From positions 35,190 through 99,189 of the forward strand of contig WFXF01000086.1 of NCBI GenBank assembly GCA_015490755.1: a DNA stretch of 64,000 bases. The letters run 5' to 3'. Positions 1 through 8,803 of this stretch are shown here, in pieces. The position numbers and the translations under genes were made by a program. Position 1 is the stretch's first letter, and each line of letters opens with the position of its first letter. Source of the DNA: Gammaproteobacteria bacterium (GTDB lineage Bacteria > Pseudomonadota > Gammaproteobacteria > JAADGQ01). The notes under the pieces were generated by a model, which saw only the letters and a program-made list of their open reading frames with translations, did not search any database and was not told where the DNA came from.

Positions 1-3000
1 TATTTTCATTATCAATATCAAAGCGCCAGATTTGTCCATGCATATCACCGATAAACAGAGTATCTGAATAACCGTCCTGATCACTATCAACCACACGAAC
101 ATCCGCTGGCAAACTATAATCCATATCAGTCAACACCAGATCTGCGCTCGCTAAAGAAGCCCACCACAATCGCTCACCCGTTTGGGCATCAATGATATAA
201 AGGGCGCGACCTTCATCATCGGTGACAGGTATCGTAGCGTCATCCTGGTCAACGTCATAACCTCCGCCAAAAATAAGCACATTTTTATCAATGCCATTCA
301 ACTTGATCTTGCCTCGCACGGGTTTTGACCATGTTTGTGCCAATTCGGAAAAGTCACCACTGCCCCCCTGAATTGTCCACATGAGCTTGGGTTGGCTGCG
401 ATCCGTGACATCCAGTGCGTAATAGTTTTTGCCGCCACGACGCATTCCAACGTACAAGTAAACAAAATCACCGGCAGTTGATGTGCTGATTACACCATCA
501 TCATTGGCATCATTACGCCAGATAGTGATATCACCGTCCAACCCGTAAGGATGCGGTGTGGAACTTAGATTGTCATAAAACAGGCGTAGATTGGGTAATA
601 GCTCTTTGGGTACAAATGAGAACACTTCACTGCCATCATCAGTATCAATTGCAGTTAAATAACCTTCATTGGTCGCCATATAGAGTGTGATATCAGGTGA
701 TGTGGAAGTGCCGCCGTAGGTCACTAATACCGGTTTGCTATGTATTGGATCACCCATCTCTGTTCTGGCATCAGTCGTCGATGAATCACCGTCGGCATCC
801 TTCACATCAATACCGCTGGCCCATTTCAGCAAGTCAGTACGATAAGCATCTGTTTCACTGCTAATATCCAGCAACCCTTTAGTGATGAGCGTATTGGAAT
901 AGCTTAATGGATGTGATGTCAGGCTCACCGCCCCAGTAATTGGATAACTGCCGGTATAGGTATATACATTACGACTGCTGGTAAGTTCGTTGGCCGCTCC
1001 TCCCTTACGAACGTCTTTACCATCCACAGCTGCAGACCACAAACTGATCGCACTCTCTTTAAAAAAACCGGTGGAAGTATCTACCGCCAAATCACCATTA
1101 GCATCGACAATTTGATTATTATTTATACCATAGCGTTTTAGATTACCACTCCATTTTGGATCATCATCCGGTTTAAACATCGCAAAATAGAGTTCACTGT
1201 TGTGTTTCAAACGGTTAAATTGATTGACGGCTGTTGCAGGAGAGACGAATGATGACTCGGTATCCGCCACTTCTCTTAAAATGGCATCAAATGCTGTTTT
1301 TAATTGAGATGCTGTATCCGCCGTATAAAAACTGCCGCCTCCTTCTGTAGCCATATCCCGTAGCCATTGACTCGAAAAGTTAAAGCCGATTGTATAGGTT
1401 TTAATCGTCTGATCATTATCCATACCTGTGGTGATTTGATCTTCTTCATTTAAAAACTTTACTATTTCATGACCACATTTTTGATTTCCTGAACCGACAC
1501 AACTATTGGCAATCATGGCTTCTATTTTACTGCTTGATGAGTTATAGCTTGCTGCACCATCAGTCAGCATGACAATATAGTTAGCCTGGCAGGTATCTGT
1601 AATTGGAGAGATGTATTGCGGGTTGCCTTGAATCTCTTCGCTGGCACATGCTGTTACACCTGGATCATCATCGCTACAGCCAACAGGTTGATAAAGTGTT
1701 CCACCTGTATAAGAGGCGGGATGACTCACACGTGTTTTACTTTTATCAGAATTACTGCCCAAACCTCGAGTTTTACCATAGTCAACCGCCTCACCACGGT
1801 AATAGAGCGCTGCTTCATACAAGCTATCAACAATGGGGGTTCCCCCTTTGTGCTGAAGTTCATTGACCAATTCAACCAGACGATCTCGAACTGTTTTTTC
1901 TGTGCCTCCCCCATCTCCGCGATACATCACCACCAGTTGTGGTGCCGCGCCCGCTTCACCGTTATAGGATTCTACCGTTCGCCTGCCGCCGCCTGTGATC
2001 ACAAATGACATTGCATTACCCGCAATCCAACCACTTCTGGATGTGATTTCACTAATAATTGCACTCAAGTCAGGTGATGTTAATTTTGTATTGACTGATA
2101 AGTTGGGCAAGCTATTCCAGACGACTGAAGCGGCTGTGGTTGAGCGATTGCTCACATTGCCAGAATCAGCCGTATTGTATGCAGCCGCATTATCATGTGC
2201 TTCACCCCTAATAGTCAGAGATGTTGATTCGCTGTATTGTTCATCAATTTCAAAATTTAATACTGCTGATAAAATTTCAGCATCCTTCGGAATTTGTATA
2301 TCTTGAAAGCGTATGCCAATCGTCTGGTCGCTACCATCACGAACAAGCTCCAGGTCACTGCTGCTATTATTCACTGCTCCACTGCTGCTCTCTTCAACAT
2401 CATCATTACCATTTGATACCCGACGGGTCATGACCTGGCCCATACACCCCCCGCTAGCGGGAATCGTATTTTCATCGTAATTAATTCGTAATACAGGCGC
2501 CCCTGACCCACCCGCATCAAAAGCATGTGCAATACGCGAGCCGCTGCCAGATACAATTAAAACCATGGCATTACCACCGCACCAACCGGTACGATTTACT
2601 ATCTCCTGCACAACACTGCTGAGATTCACACTGGTATGCGTTTCATCAACACTACTCCAGGCAGGGATCGTATTCCACGCTGCCGAGGCCATAGTGGTTG
2701 CCCGACTGCTGATATCATTGCTGGTGGCGGAAAAGGTGGGTGCGTTATCATCATCCTGACCATAAATGGTGAGTGACGCTGCATCACTACTTGTCGCTGC
2801 AGTTGAAAACTCCAGTGTGGCACTATCAATCGTCACACCCTGAGGAACATTCACACCCGCAAAACGTAAACCAACCATTTGGGTGTCCGTAACCGTTGGA
2901 CCCGTTCCACTAAAAGTCACCCGCAACAATGGCGCTGCATCAGGTTCACCGTCATAAGATTCAACCTCCCTCTTACCTGAGCCAGAGATCACAAACACCA

Positions 3001-3913
3001 TATCATTGCCACCGCTCCAACCTGGGCGGTTTACAATTTCCTGAATAATTGGACTCAAGTCGGGAGTTGTTAATAACTCATTTCTACTCTTTACGGGAAC
3101 ATTGGGCCACGCCACCTCATTTGTAGTAGTATTTCTCGATGAAATATTACCGTTTGAACTGGAAAATCCAGGCGCATCATCATTGGCTTCGCCTTTGATA
3201 TTCAAAGAAGTTGATCTACTTTGGTATTGATCAATTTCAAACTCTATTTCGGCACTGGTGATAGTTGCTCCCTGTGGTATTGCGATATTACGAAACCGAA
3301 CACCAACAATTTGATCAGAACCATCCTGGATCAACTCAAGGTCGCTACTGTTTCGGTACATACTCCCATTTGCACGCTCTTCAGCATCATCATTGCTCGC
3401 TGAAACTCGAACTTCAATGCTACCACCCACACCACCACCCGTTGTCACCTCAACCAGCTCTAACATTGGGCTATCCAGCAAAACATCACCAGCACTATTT
3501 TCTTCTGCATCATCAGTGCTGCTACCAAGTGCCACCACTACCGATGAAGCCACTGCACTTGATTCAATATCACTCAACGCCGCATCCACATTGGCCACTG
3601 GAAATAAAATGGGGCCACCCGGTTTGGTAAAGCGCATCAACCCCATATTCACGTTGTTAGCGTCCGAAATGATATCTGTCAGTGCCTCTTTCATATGCGT
3701 CAGGCGGCTTTTCCCCTGACCATCGGCCACGATACTTGTCATACTGCCCGAGGTATCCAGAACAAAAAGTACATTCGGTTTTATCAGCCCGGAAACACTT
3801 GAACCATTGCCAAAAAATATTTCAATATCCTCAGCAACAGCGGGAAAGCCAGCACTGAAGATATAGATAAAACTGGCGAATAGAACTTTTAAATGGCGTT
3901 TGAAATACTTCAT
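1..3913 (-). CDS. pilY1: PilY1-type type IV pilus tip/assembly protein, C-terminus cut by the window edge
   Basis: About 1304 codons are visible; the ATG is at 3913 and the frame stays open to base 1. A signal peptide (residues 1-27, ending FPAVA) precedes a von Willebrand A domain with the MIDAS motif DTSGSM at residues 53-58. The second VWA half (MLTDGAAS, near nt 1540-1565) comes only after about 500 residues made of three related beta-sandwich-like units, roughly residues 160-340, 340-482 and 488-663. Downstream is the PilY1 beta-propeller with a calcium-loop-like DSDQDGYSD near nt 60-90. PilY1 proteins are known to sit at the pilus tip, promote pilus extension and affect adhesion. It is the last gene of the minor pilin operon visible here. 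The family call is strong; the function of the inserted domains is unknown. Confidence 0.93.
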   Translation of the reverse strand, partial: MKYFKRHLKVLFASFIYIFSAGFPAVAEDIEIFFGNGSSVSGLIKPNVLFVLDTSGSMTSIVADGQGKSRLTHMKEALTDIISDANNVNMGLMRFTKPGGPILFPVANVDAALSDIESSAVASSVVVALGSSTDDAEENSAGDVLLDSPMLELVEVTTGGGVGGSIEVRVSASNDDAEERANGSMYRNSSDLELIQDGSDQIVGVRFRNIAIPQGATITSAEIEFEIDQYQSRSTSLNIKGEANDDAPGFSSSNGNISSRNTTTNEVAWPNVPVKSRNELLTTPDLSPIIQEIVNRPGWSGGNDMVFVISGSGKREVESYDGEPDAAPLLRVTFSGTGPTVTDTQMVGLRFAGVNVPQGVTIDSATLEFSTAATSSDAASLTIYGQDDDNAPTFSATSNDISSRATTMASAAWNTIPAWSSVDETHTSVNLSSVVQEIVNRTGWCGGNAMVLIVSGSGSRIAHAFDAGGSGAPVLRINYDENTIPASGGCMGQVMTRRVSNGNDDVEESSSGAVNNSSSDLELVRDGSDQTIGIRFQDIQIPKDAEILSAVLNFEIDEQYSESTSLTIRGEAHDNAAAYNTADSGNVSNRSTTAASVVWNSLPNLSVNTKLTSPDLSAIISEITSRSGWIAGNAMSFVITGGGRRTVESYNGEAGAAPQLVVMYRGDGGGTEKTVRDRLVELVNELQHKGGTPIVDSLYEAALYYRGEAVDYGKTRGLGSNSDKSKTRVSHPASYTGGTLYQPVGCSDDDPGVTACASEEIQGNPQYISPITDTCQANYIVMLTDGAASYNSSSSKIEAMIANSCVGSGNQKCGHEIVKFLNEEDQITTGMDNDQTIKTYTIGFNFSSQWLRDMATEGGGSFYTADTASQLKTAFDAILREVADTESSFVSPATAVNQFNRLKHNSELYFAMFKPDDDPKWSGNLKRYGINNNQIVDANGDLAVDTSTGFFKESAISLWSAAVDGKDVRKGGAANELTSSRNVYTYTGSYPITGAVSLTSHPLSYSNTLITKGLLDISSETDAYRTDLLKWASGIDVKDADGDSSTTDARTEMGDPIHSKPVLVTYGGTSTSPDITLYMATNEGYLTAIDTDDGSEVFSFVPKELLPNLRLFYDNLSSTPHPYGLDGDITIWRNDANDDGVISTSTAGDFVYLYVGMRRGGKNYYALDVTDRSQPKLMWTIQGGSGDFSELAQTWSKPVRGKIKLNGIDKNVLIFGGGYDVDQDDATIPVTDDEGRALYIIDAQTGERLWWASLASADLVLTDMDYSLPADVRVVDSDQDGYSDTLFIGDMHGQIWRFDIDNEN

Positions 3914-3954
3914 AATTTTCAGCCTGTACCTGCTTCTATTAAAAAAACCTCCCC

Positions 3955-4117
3955 ACCCGTTCTATTCATCACTGCCATTAAATCAAGGAGTTCATCTGGT
4001 TCCCAATGCTCCAACGTGGGAGCCCATACCGCAACATAATAATAACTCCGTATGCATCCCCACGCTGGAGCATGGGGACGATGCCTGTTTAACTTAATGG
4101 CAGCGACCCGTTCTATT
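3955..4117. repeat. MITE-like palindromic element with 12-bp flanking direct repeats
   Basis: The 12-mer acccgttctatt occurs at 3955-3966 and again at 4106-4117. Just inside are inverted ends sharing ctgccattaa (near 3972-3981 and 4094-4104). The core is a long hairpin: arm 4001-4021 pairs with 4057-4078 with few mismatches, and the pairing extends inward over about 29 bases. The right direct repeat overlaps the stop codon of the pilin gene. It looks like a small non-autonomous element inserted right after pilE, with a target duplication. No transposase is nearby. It may also act as an RNA hairpin between pilE and pilY1 in the operon mRNA. Confidence 0.7.
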
Positions 4118-4556
4118 ACCATGTTTTTTCTGCCGAACTAATTGAGCCATTATTATCTTTATCCCAACCTCTCTTTCCATCAGAGCTCAGCTCCAAATAA
4201 CCATCGCCATCTTGTGGTCCACCGCTAATAGGTGTCGCACGCAATGTATAAGTCGATGCCGTAACTGCCTGTATCGTTAAGTTATAAGTTTTTTTATTGC
4301 TATGAAGCGGTATTTGCGCTGCAAAAGTAGAGGGAGCAGGCGTACCCGGAACGGTGGGAGCTGCACCGACATAAGTAAGGTTTTGAGATTGGTAACGTGC
4401 CATTGCTGCTGCAAAGTCCATCAACCCACCTTGAGCATCGGCGCGGTGGCTTTTTTTAACACTATCAACATAACTTGGATAAGCAACTCCGGCCAATATC
4501 CCAACAATTGCAATGACAACAAGTAATTCAATCAAGCTAAAACCCGTTTTTCTCAT
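4116..4556 (-). CDS. pilE: Type IV pilin / PilE-like minor pilin
   Basis: A 146-aa protein with a class III prepilin start: short basic leader, then GFSLIELLVVIAIVGILAG, the hydrophobic N-terminal helix with Glu5 of the mature protein. Cleavage by PilD would fall after the Gly. The ATG at 4556 is preferred because AGGAG lies 7 bases upstream; an in-frame TTG at 4562 is less likely. The C-terminal half is a small pilin head without an obvious disulfide pair. It lies between pilX and pilY1, whereas in Pseudomonas pilE follows pilY1. It is probably a minor pilin incorporated with the PilVWX tip complex rather than the major subunit. Confidence 0.88.
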   Translation of the reverse strand: MRKTGFSLIELLVVIAIVGILAGVAYPSYVDSVKKSHRADAQGGLMDFAAAMARYQSQNLTYVGAAPTVPGTPAPSTFAAQIPLHSNKKTYNLTIQAVTASTYTLRATPISGGPQDGDGYLELSSDGKRGWDKDNNGSISSAEKTW

Positions 4557-4584
4557 CGTCAATCTCCTGATTGATTGTTAGCTT

Positions 4585-5025
4585 TTAACCGCCACCAGGC
4601 ATGATATAAACCATACCCTGTACATTCGTTGAACTCGCGGCTGTACCACCAATAGAGCCTACTCCGGTAAGCTCAAATTCATAACCTAAATCACCTATAC
4701 TATTTCCTAGCACAATGGTTTCACCCAGATACTCCAAGGAAGCACTACGGCTCACCGCATCACCTTCCTGGTGATATGCTATCGTCGTATCGACACTATT
4801 AATTGAATTTGTATAAACAGTATCGCTACTGGTACTTATAAATTGTTGAATAGCCGTCTCTGCCGCCTGAAACGTTATTGCCTTCTGCTGGCTGTTTGCA
4901 GCCATTTTTTCCTCTATTGTTGTCCTTTCCAGAGCCGTTAATCCAATCAGTGTCATAACCAGTAGCATCAATAAACTGGCAATCAATGCGATACCTTGCT
5001 GTTTTTGGATAGAGAAACTTTTCAT
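4585..5025 (-). CDS. pilX: Minor pilin PilX
   Basis: A 146-aa protein with the PilX N-terminal pattern: QQGIALIASLLMLLVMTLIG followed by LTALERTTIEEKMAANSQ, which is typical of PilX (mutated leader and the 'EKMA.N' stretch after the helix). The start is taken at ATG 5025; a GTG directly before it (5028) is an alternative. It is in line with pilW upstream and pilE downstream on the same strand with short gaps (42 and 28 bases). PilX joins PilV, PilW and FimT/U in the initiation complex that primes pilus assembly and recruits PilY1. Confidence 0.88.
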   Translation of the reverse strand: MKSFSIQKQQGIALIASLLMLLVMTLIGLTALERTTIEEKMAANSQQKAITFQAAETAIQQFISTSSDTVYTNSINSVDTTIAYHQEGDAVSRSASLEYLGETIVLGNSIGDLGYEFELTGVGSIGGTAASSTNVQGMVYIMPGGG

Positions 5026-5067
5026 CACAAAACCTGCTCAGTTAAGGAACATTCAAAAAAACAGTTT

Positions 5068-5790
5068 TCAAATTCGATTACGTAACATGACTGTTGAAAC
5101 AAAAACACGACGCAACTTGCCATCATCAGGAGGAATATATGCACCTTCATTAAGTAGACTGAATGCTTTCTGCCTTGCTCCTACAGAGTCTGACGAAGCA
5201 AATAACAAAGCAAAACGCACGCTCACTATGCTGTTCCAGTTGCTTGCCCCGCCCGTAATGTTATCCGCGCTACGATAATAATTTGCAACACCGTCTCCAT
5301 CCGTATCCATACCATAAAGTGCATGAAACTTTTCAACATTCTCTGCAAGCTCCATTGTATTGCCACTGTTGCCACTGCATTTAAGTATCGCTGAATCTAA
5401 CCGATAATGATTGATCGTGACTCTTGAATAACCCTGTTTCAGTGGTGTTGCATTACCTGTGCAATCGGCCAATGATTCATATTTAATCGCTAATTGATCG
5501 CTACCCTCACTGCTATTATTGGATGTTTTATTATCAGAAATATCGAACGCTAATGCTTCACCAGCACCTTCATTTACGCCTAAATTTCCTTGAGGATAAC
5601 CTGCATGACGAAGATCACGTGTAATAAAATGAATTGCAAAGCGTGCATCATCCTGAATTTGGGATATCGCATCTTGCAAAAGAAATGATTTTTTACTGCT
5701 AATAAAAACCTGCATTGATCCAGCAAGAAGAATAATTCCAATCAACATGGATATCATTGCCTCAACAATGCTGAAACCATGTTGCTTCAT
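5068..5790 (-). CDS. pilW: Minor pilin PilW
   Basis: A 240-aa protein starting MKQHGFSIVEAMISMLIG, a prepilin leader with Glu at position 5 after the Gly. The long head domain is rich in Ser, Asn and Asp, as in PilW. The ATG (5788-5790) overlaps the pilV stop codon in an ATGA arrangement, so the two are probably translationally coupled. A longer in-frame start at 5814 would add eight residues before the leader and is unlikely. It is part of the fimT-pilV-pilW-pilX-pilE-pilY1 operon. Confidence 0.88.
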   Translation of the reverse strand: MKQHGFSIVEAMISMLIGIILLAGSMQVFISSKKSFLLQDAISQIQDDARFAIHFITRDLRHAGYPQGNLGVNEGAGEALAFDISDNKTSNNSSEGSDQLAIKYESLADCTGNATPLKQGYSRVTINHYRLDSAILKCSGNSGNTMELAENVEKFHALYGMDTDGDGVANYYRSADNITGGASNWNSIVSVRFALLFASSDSVGARQKAFSLLNEGAYIPPDDGKLRRVFVSTVMLRNRI

Positions 5791-6356
5791 GGCAATACAT
5801 CCAGATTTATACACCCTTTATTTTCAGGGCAATTTCCATCAGATAATTGATCCCAATCACCTTTTTCCCAGATCACTTGCAGGGTATGTATTGATGCAGG
5901 GCTGCAATCAATGCCATCACCCGTATCACTATCCTGACAAATAATATTAATCTCGCGACCTAATAACAGATCCTTTGAGCCACAGTACACTTCATACGCA
6001 TCAAAAGTAGCCATTTGTGATGCAGCACATTCTGTGGCATCAGTTTCCTTGTAATCACTGCAATAATCAATTACCGAACCATCATAACTCTTTGCATCAC
6101 AATCAAATTTTGTAAAGTCGATATTGGCATACAGCTCGCTATCCGCAGCAACTACATTGGCATGTATACGCTCACTTAATTCATTGGCAATGTTCACGGC
6201 CTGAAACCGACTATATGCCCCCTGATTATTATTTAAAGCACTGAGTTGCATGCTTGATGCACCCAGCAAACCAATCGATAGCACCAGTAGTGCAATCAAT
6301 GCTTCAAACAGACTGAAACCAATCTCTTTTTTCAAAATCAAGTGTGAGTCATTCAT
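5787..6356 (-). CDS. pilV: Minor pilin PilV
   Basis: A 189-aa protein with leader IGFSLFEALIALLVLSIGLLG, the PilV signature (Phe-Glu-Ala-Leu-Ile-Ala), followed by QLSALNNNQGAYSR and a head with eight or so cysteines that may form disulfides. The ATG at 6356 overlaps the fimT stop (TAATG). It belongs to the minor pilin priming complex. The order fimT-pilV-pilW-pilX matches the conserved gammaproteobacterial cluster. Confidence 0.88.
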   Translation of the reverse strand: MNDSHLILKKEIGFSLFEALIALLVLSIGLLGASSMQLSALNNNQGAYSRFQAVNIANELSERIHANVVAADSELYANIDFTKFDCDAKSYDGSVIDYCSDYKETDATECAASQMATFDAYEVYCGSKDLLLGREINIICQDSDTGDGIDCSPASIHTLQVIWEKGDWDQLSDGNCPENKGCINLDVLP

Positions 6357-6868
6357 TAACTACACACCAAAGCATGATCTGTTTTCACTCGACCTGACGG
6401 TGAAAGAGTCACTGTTCGGCCTTTTTCACCAACACGGCTGTCACACACTTCCAAAACCATCGGCATCATTGGAATGAGAAAACCTTCGGCGCTATAACGC
6501 ACAACACTAATATCGTTTGTGCTATCCAGCCTGCTTTGCTCATCTGAACTCATGAACTCTTTGATCACCTCTTCTCCAGCGGTGAAGTTTCCATCATTAT
6601 TAGTATCTACCCATATTTTCCAGCCTCTACCCCATTCGTTACCATTATCACTCGATTCAAGTGCTACCACCCCCACAGTCACGTCTCTCTTTGCGGCTTC
6701 ACTACGAGCCACATGAAATGCTGAGACCAGACTGTTCGTCTGGGCAACAATAGAATTATTCATTACCATAGTACGAAAGCTGGGTGTTACAATGGCTGAC
6801 AAAATAGCTGCAATCACAAGTGTGATCACTAATTCAATCATGGTAAAACCGATATTTTGTTGTCTCAT
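6356..6868 (-). CDS. fimT: FimT/GspH-type minor pseudopilin
   Basis: A 170-aa protein beginning MRQQNIGFTMIELVITLVIA, a type IV prepilin leader, followed by the GspH/FimT head with VARSEAAKRD, a motif common to this family. The ATG at 6868 gives a normal six-residue leader; the longer in-frame start at 6931 would add 21 unneeded residues. It is the first gene of the operon. FimT/FimU proteins are minor pilins, and FimT homologues have been tied to DNA binding in natural transformation; dprA elsewhere in this window is compatible with competence, but that link is inference. Confidence 0.87.
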   Translation of the reverse strand: MRQQNIGFTMIELVITLVIAAILSAIVTPSFRTMVMNNSIVAQTNSLVSAFHVARSEAAKRDVTVGVVALESSDNGNEWGRGWKIWVDTNNDGNFTAGEEVIKEFMSSDEQSRLDSTNDISVVRYSAEGFLIPMMPMVLEVCDSRVGEKGRTVTLSPSGRVKTDHALVCS

Positions 6869-7044
6869 TACTTCAATAAAACCTAATGCATAACACAAAA
6901 ATCCCTTACATGAAAAAGCTATAAAATCCATATTTTTCTTAAATAGAGATATCGGAAATTATCAAATTCACCTTTAGTTGCTTAATTTGAATTGCGTCCC
7001 AAAACAGTGTTTGCATCAATTAGACTATCCTTAAAACTTCAAAG
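6869..7044. other. Intergenic region upstream of fimT
   Basis: 176 bases of AT-rich sequence that must hold the fimT promoter (minus strand). No convincing -35/-10 pair could be fixed by eye and no gene is seen. With the palindromic element that follows, it separates the pilus operon from the divergent mgtE gene. Confidence 0.5.
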
Positions 7045-7213
7045 CCAAGAGGCTGTCGGACTTAGGGAATCGTAGCGAGGCGAGTGGGAAATCAAGGAGG
7101 GTTTTTCGGTATTTTGAGGCGAATAGTGGATCTATTTAACGAAAAAAAACCGGAAAAATGGACTGATTTCCCGCCGCTGTAGTAGATTCCTCCTAAGTCC
7201 GACAGCCTCTTGG
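7045..7213 (+). repeat. Long palindromic repeat, copy 1 (upstream of mgtE)
   Basis: Perfect 22-bp inverted arms at 7045-7066 and 7192-7213 (ccaagaggctgtcggactta on the outer left). The interior carries tcgtagcgagg, ttgaggcgaatagt, tctatttaacgaaaa and a nested gtttttcggt / accggaaaaa pairing. The same interior words recur in reverse orientation at 8612-8776. The mgtE start codon lies only 26 bases after the right arm, so the element sits in the mgtE leader or promoter. Confidence 0.85.
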
Positions 7214-7238
7214 GGAACGACACGGAATAACTACAAAA

Positions 7239-8591
7239 ATGCCTGAAATCGCAACTCAGCACCATCAAGAACGCCTGCAACTACTCACCGAAACATTGGA
7301 GAGTGGTGCATTAGCCAACGTGCGCCAGATGCTCCATAGTTTGCATCCCGCTGAAATTGCTCACCTACTGGAATCACTGCCCGTTTACGAGCGCGAACTG
7401 GTCTGGAGCGCGATCAGCAGCGATCATGAAGGTGACGTACTAACTCATGTCAGTGATGATGTGCGCTCTGCCCTGATTGATGAAATGGATACACAGAAGC
7501 TGGTGGCAGCGACTGAAGGGTTGGCCACTGATGACCTTGCAGATATTTTGCAACAGCTTCCCGAAGCGGTGATTCAGGAAGTCCTGCAATCTATGGATGT
7601 ACAGGATCGCCATCGCCTGGAAACCGTCATGTCGTACCCAGAAGATACGGCTGGTGGATTGATGAATACGGATACCGTGACTGTACGTAGTGATGTCACG
7701 CTAGAAGTGGTCATGCGCTACCTGCGCCAGCGCGGTGAATTGCCTGATACTACCGATAAATTAATTGTAGTGGATCGTAATGATGCCTATCTTGGTGTAT
7801 TACCACTTAGTGATCTACTCACCCAATCACCCACTAAACAAGTGGCATCCGTTATGAAACGTGACGTGCAAGCACTGCCTGTTAACACTCCTGTTTCTAA
7901 AATCACTCACCTCTTTGAACATCGCGATCTGATTTCTGCACCAGTTGTTGATGAACATGGCAAACTACTCGGCCGCATAACCATTGATGATGTGGTCGAT
8001 GAAATTCGTGACTCTACAGAGCATTCAATGCTGGGGATGAGCGGACTGGATGAAAATGAAGATATGTTCGCACCTGTGCTGGTCAGTGCCCGGCATAGAG
8101 CAGTCTGGCTGGGGCTTAATTTGCTGACCGCTTTTCTTGCTTCCTGGGTCATTGGGCTGTTTGAAACCACCATTGATAAAATAGTTGCACTTGCCGTATT
8201 GATGCCCATTGTTGCAAGCATGGGTGGCATTGCAGGCAGCCAGACACTCACCCTCGTGATTCGTGGCATGGCGGTTGGCCAGGTTGGATTTGCTAATGCT
8301 TCACGCGTGTTTACCAAAGAACTTGGTGTTGGCTTCATTAATGGTGTGTTATGGGCAATCGTAGTTGCTACGATTACCGGGCTCTGGTTTGACCCGCAGA
8401 TCGGCATGATCATCGCAGCTGCCATCATAATTAATATGGTTATTGCAGCAGTAGCAGGGGTTATGATTCCGCTATTACTGAAAAAATTTGGAGCTGATCC
8501 TGCTCTGGGTGGTAGCGTCATGCTCACAACCGTTACCGATGTGATCGGATTTATGGCGTTTTTAGGGCTAGCAACATTAATGTTGCTATAA
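7239..8591 (+). CDS. mgtE: MgtE-family magnesium transporter
   Basis: A 450-aa inner-membrane protein. Residues about 20-130 form the MgtE N domain (superhelical, acidic), about 135-255 the paired CBS domains, and about 285-450 five membrane helices including GGIAGSQTLTLVIRGMA, the MgtE pore signature. MgtE homodimers are known Mg2+ channels gated by Mg2+ binding in the N and CBS domains. Length matches the family. It stands alone on the plus strand, divergent from the pilus operon, and is bracketed by two related palindromic elements. Confidence 0.95.
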   Translation: MPEIATQHHQERLQLLTETLESGALANVRQMLHSLHPAEIAHLLESLPVYERELVWSAISSDHEGDVLTHVSDDVRSALIDEMDTQKLVAATEGLATDDLADILQQLPEAVIQEVLQSMDVQDRHRLETVMSYPEDTAGGLMNTDTVTVRSDVTLEVVMRYLRQRGELPDTTDKLIVVDRNDAYLGVLPLSDLLTQSPTKQVASVMKRDVQALPVNTPVSKITHLFEHRDLISAPVVDEHGKLLGRITIDDVVDEIRDSTEHSMLGMSGLDENEDMFAPVLVSARHRAVWLGLNLLTAFLASWVIGLFETTIDKIVALAVLMPIVASMGGIAGSQTLTLVIRGMAVGQVGFANASRVFTKELGVGFINGVLWAIVVATITGLWFDPQIGMIIAAAIIINMVIAAVAGVMIPLLLKKFGADPALGGSVMLTTVTDVIGFMAFLGLATLMLL

Positions 8592-8611
8592 AACCAATTG
8601 CAGCCGATAAC

Positions 8612-8776
8612 CTAGGAGCCTGTCCGAGAATGAAAAGTCTACTGCGGAAAATCCATTTCGGCCATATTTGGTGTAAATTTTCGTTAAATAGAACAACTAT
8701 TCGCCTCAAATTTACACCAAATATGGCCGAAATGGCTTTCCCTCGCTACGACTTCCATTCTCGGACAGCCTCCTAG
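8612..8776 (-). repeat. Long palindromic repeat, copy 2 (downstream of mgtE)
   Basis: Outer arms 8612-8632 and 8756-8776 pair over 21 bp with one mismatch (ctaggagcctgtccgagaat on the left). Inner arms 8653-8680 and 8708-8735 are a perfect 28-bp inverted repeat. The loop reads cgttaaatagaacaactatt then cgcctc, the reverse complement of the core of copy 1, and ccctcgctacga matches the copy 1 tcgtagcgagg. It begins 20 bases after the mgtE stop, so it could also terminate mgtE transcription. Confidence 0.85.
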
Positions 8777-8803
8777 AAATATATTTACACTGGACTCTCC
8801 ATC

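Noticed and set aside
3919..4122. 67-codon minus-strand frame between pilE and pilY1
   Set aside because: It lies entirely in the palindromic MITE-like element and has no ribosome site or homology signal.
7907..8527. 206-codon open frame on the minus strand
   Set aside because: It is fully antisense to the conserved mgtE gene, has a Met/Ile/Ser-rich translation with no motif, and arises from mgtE codon use.
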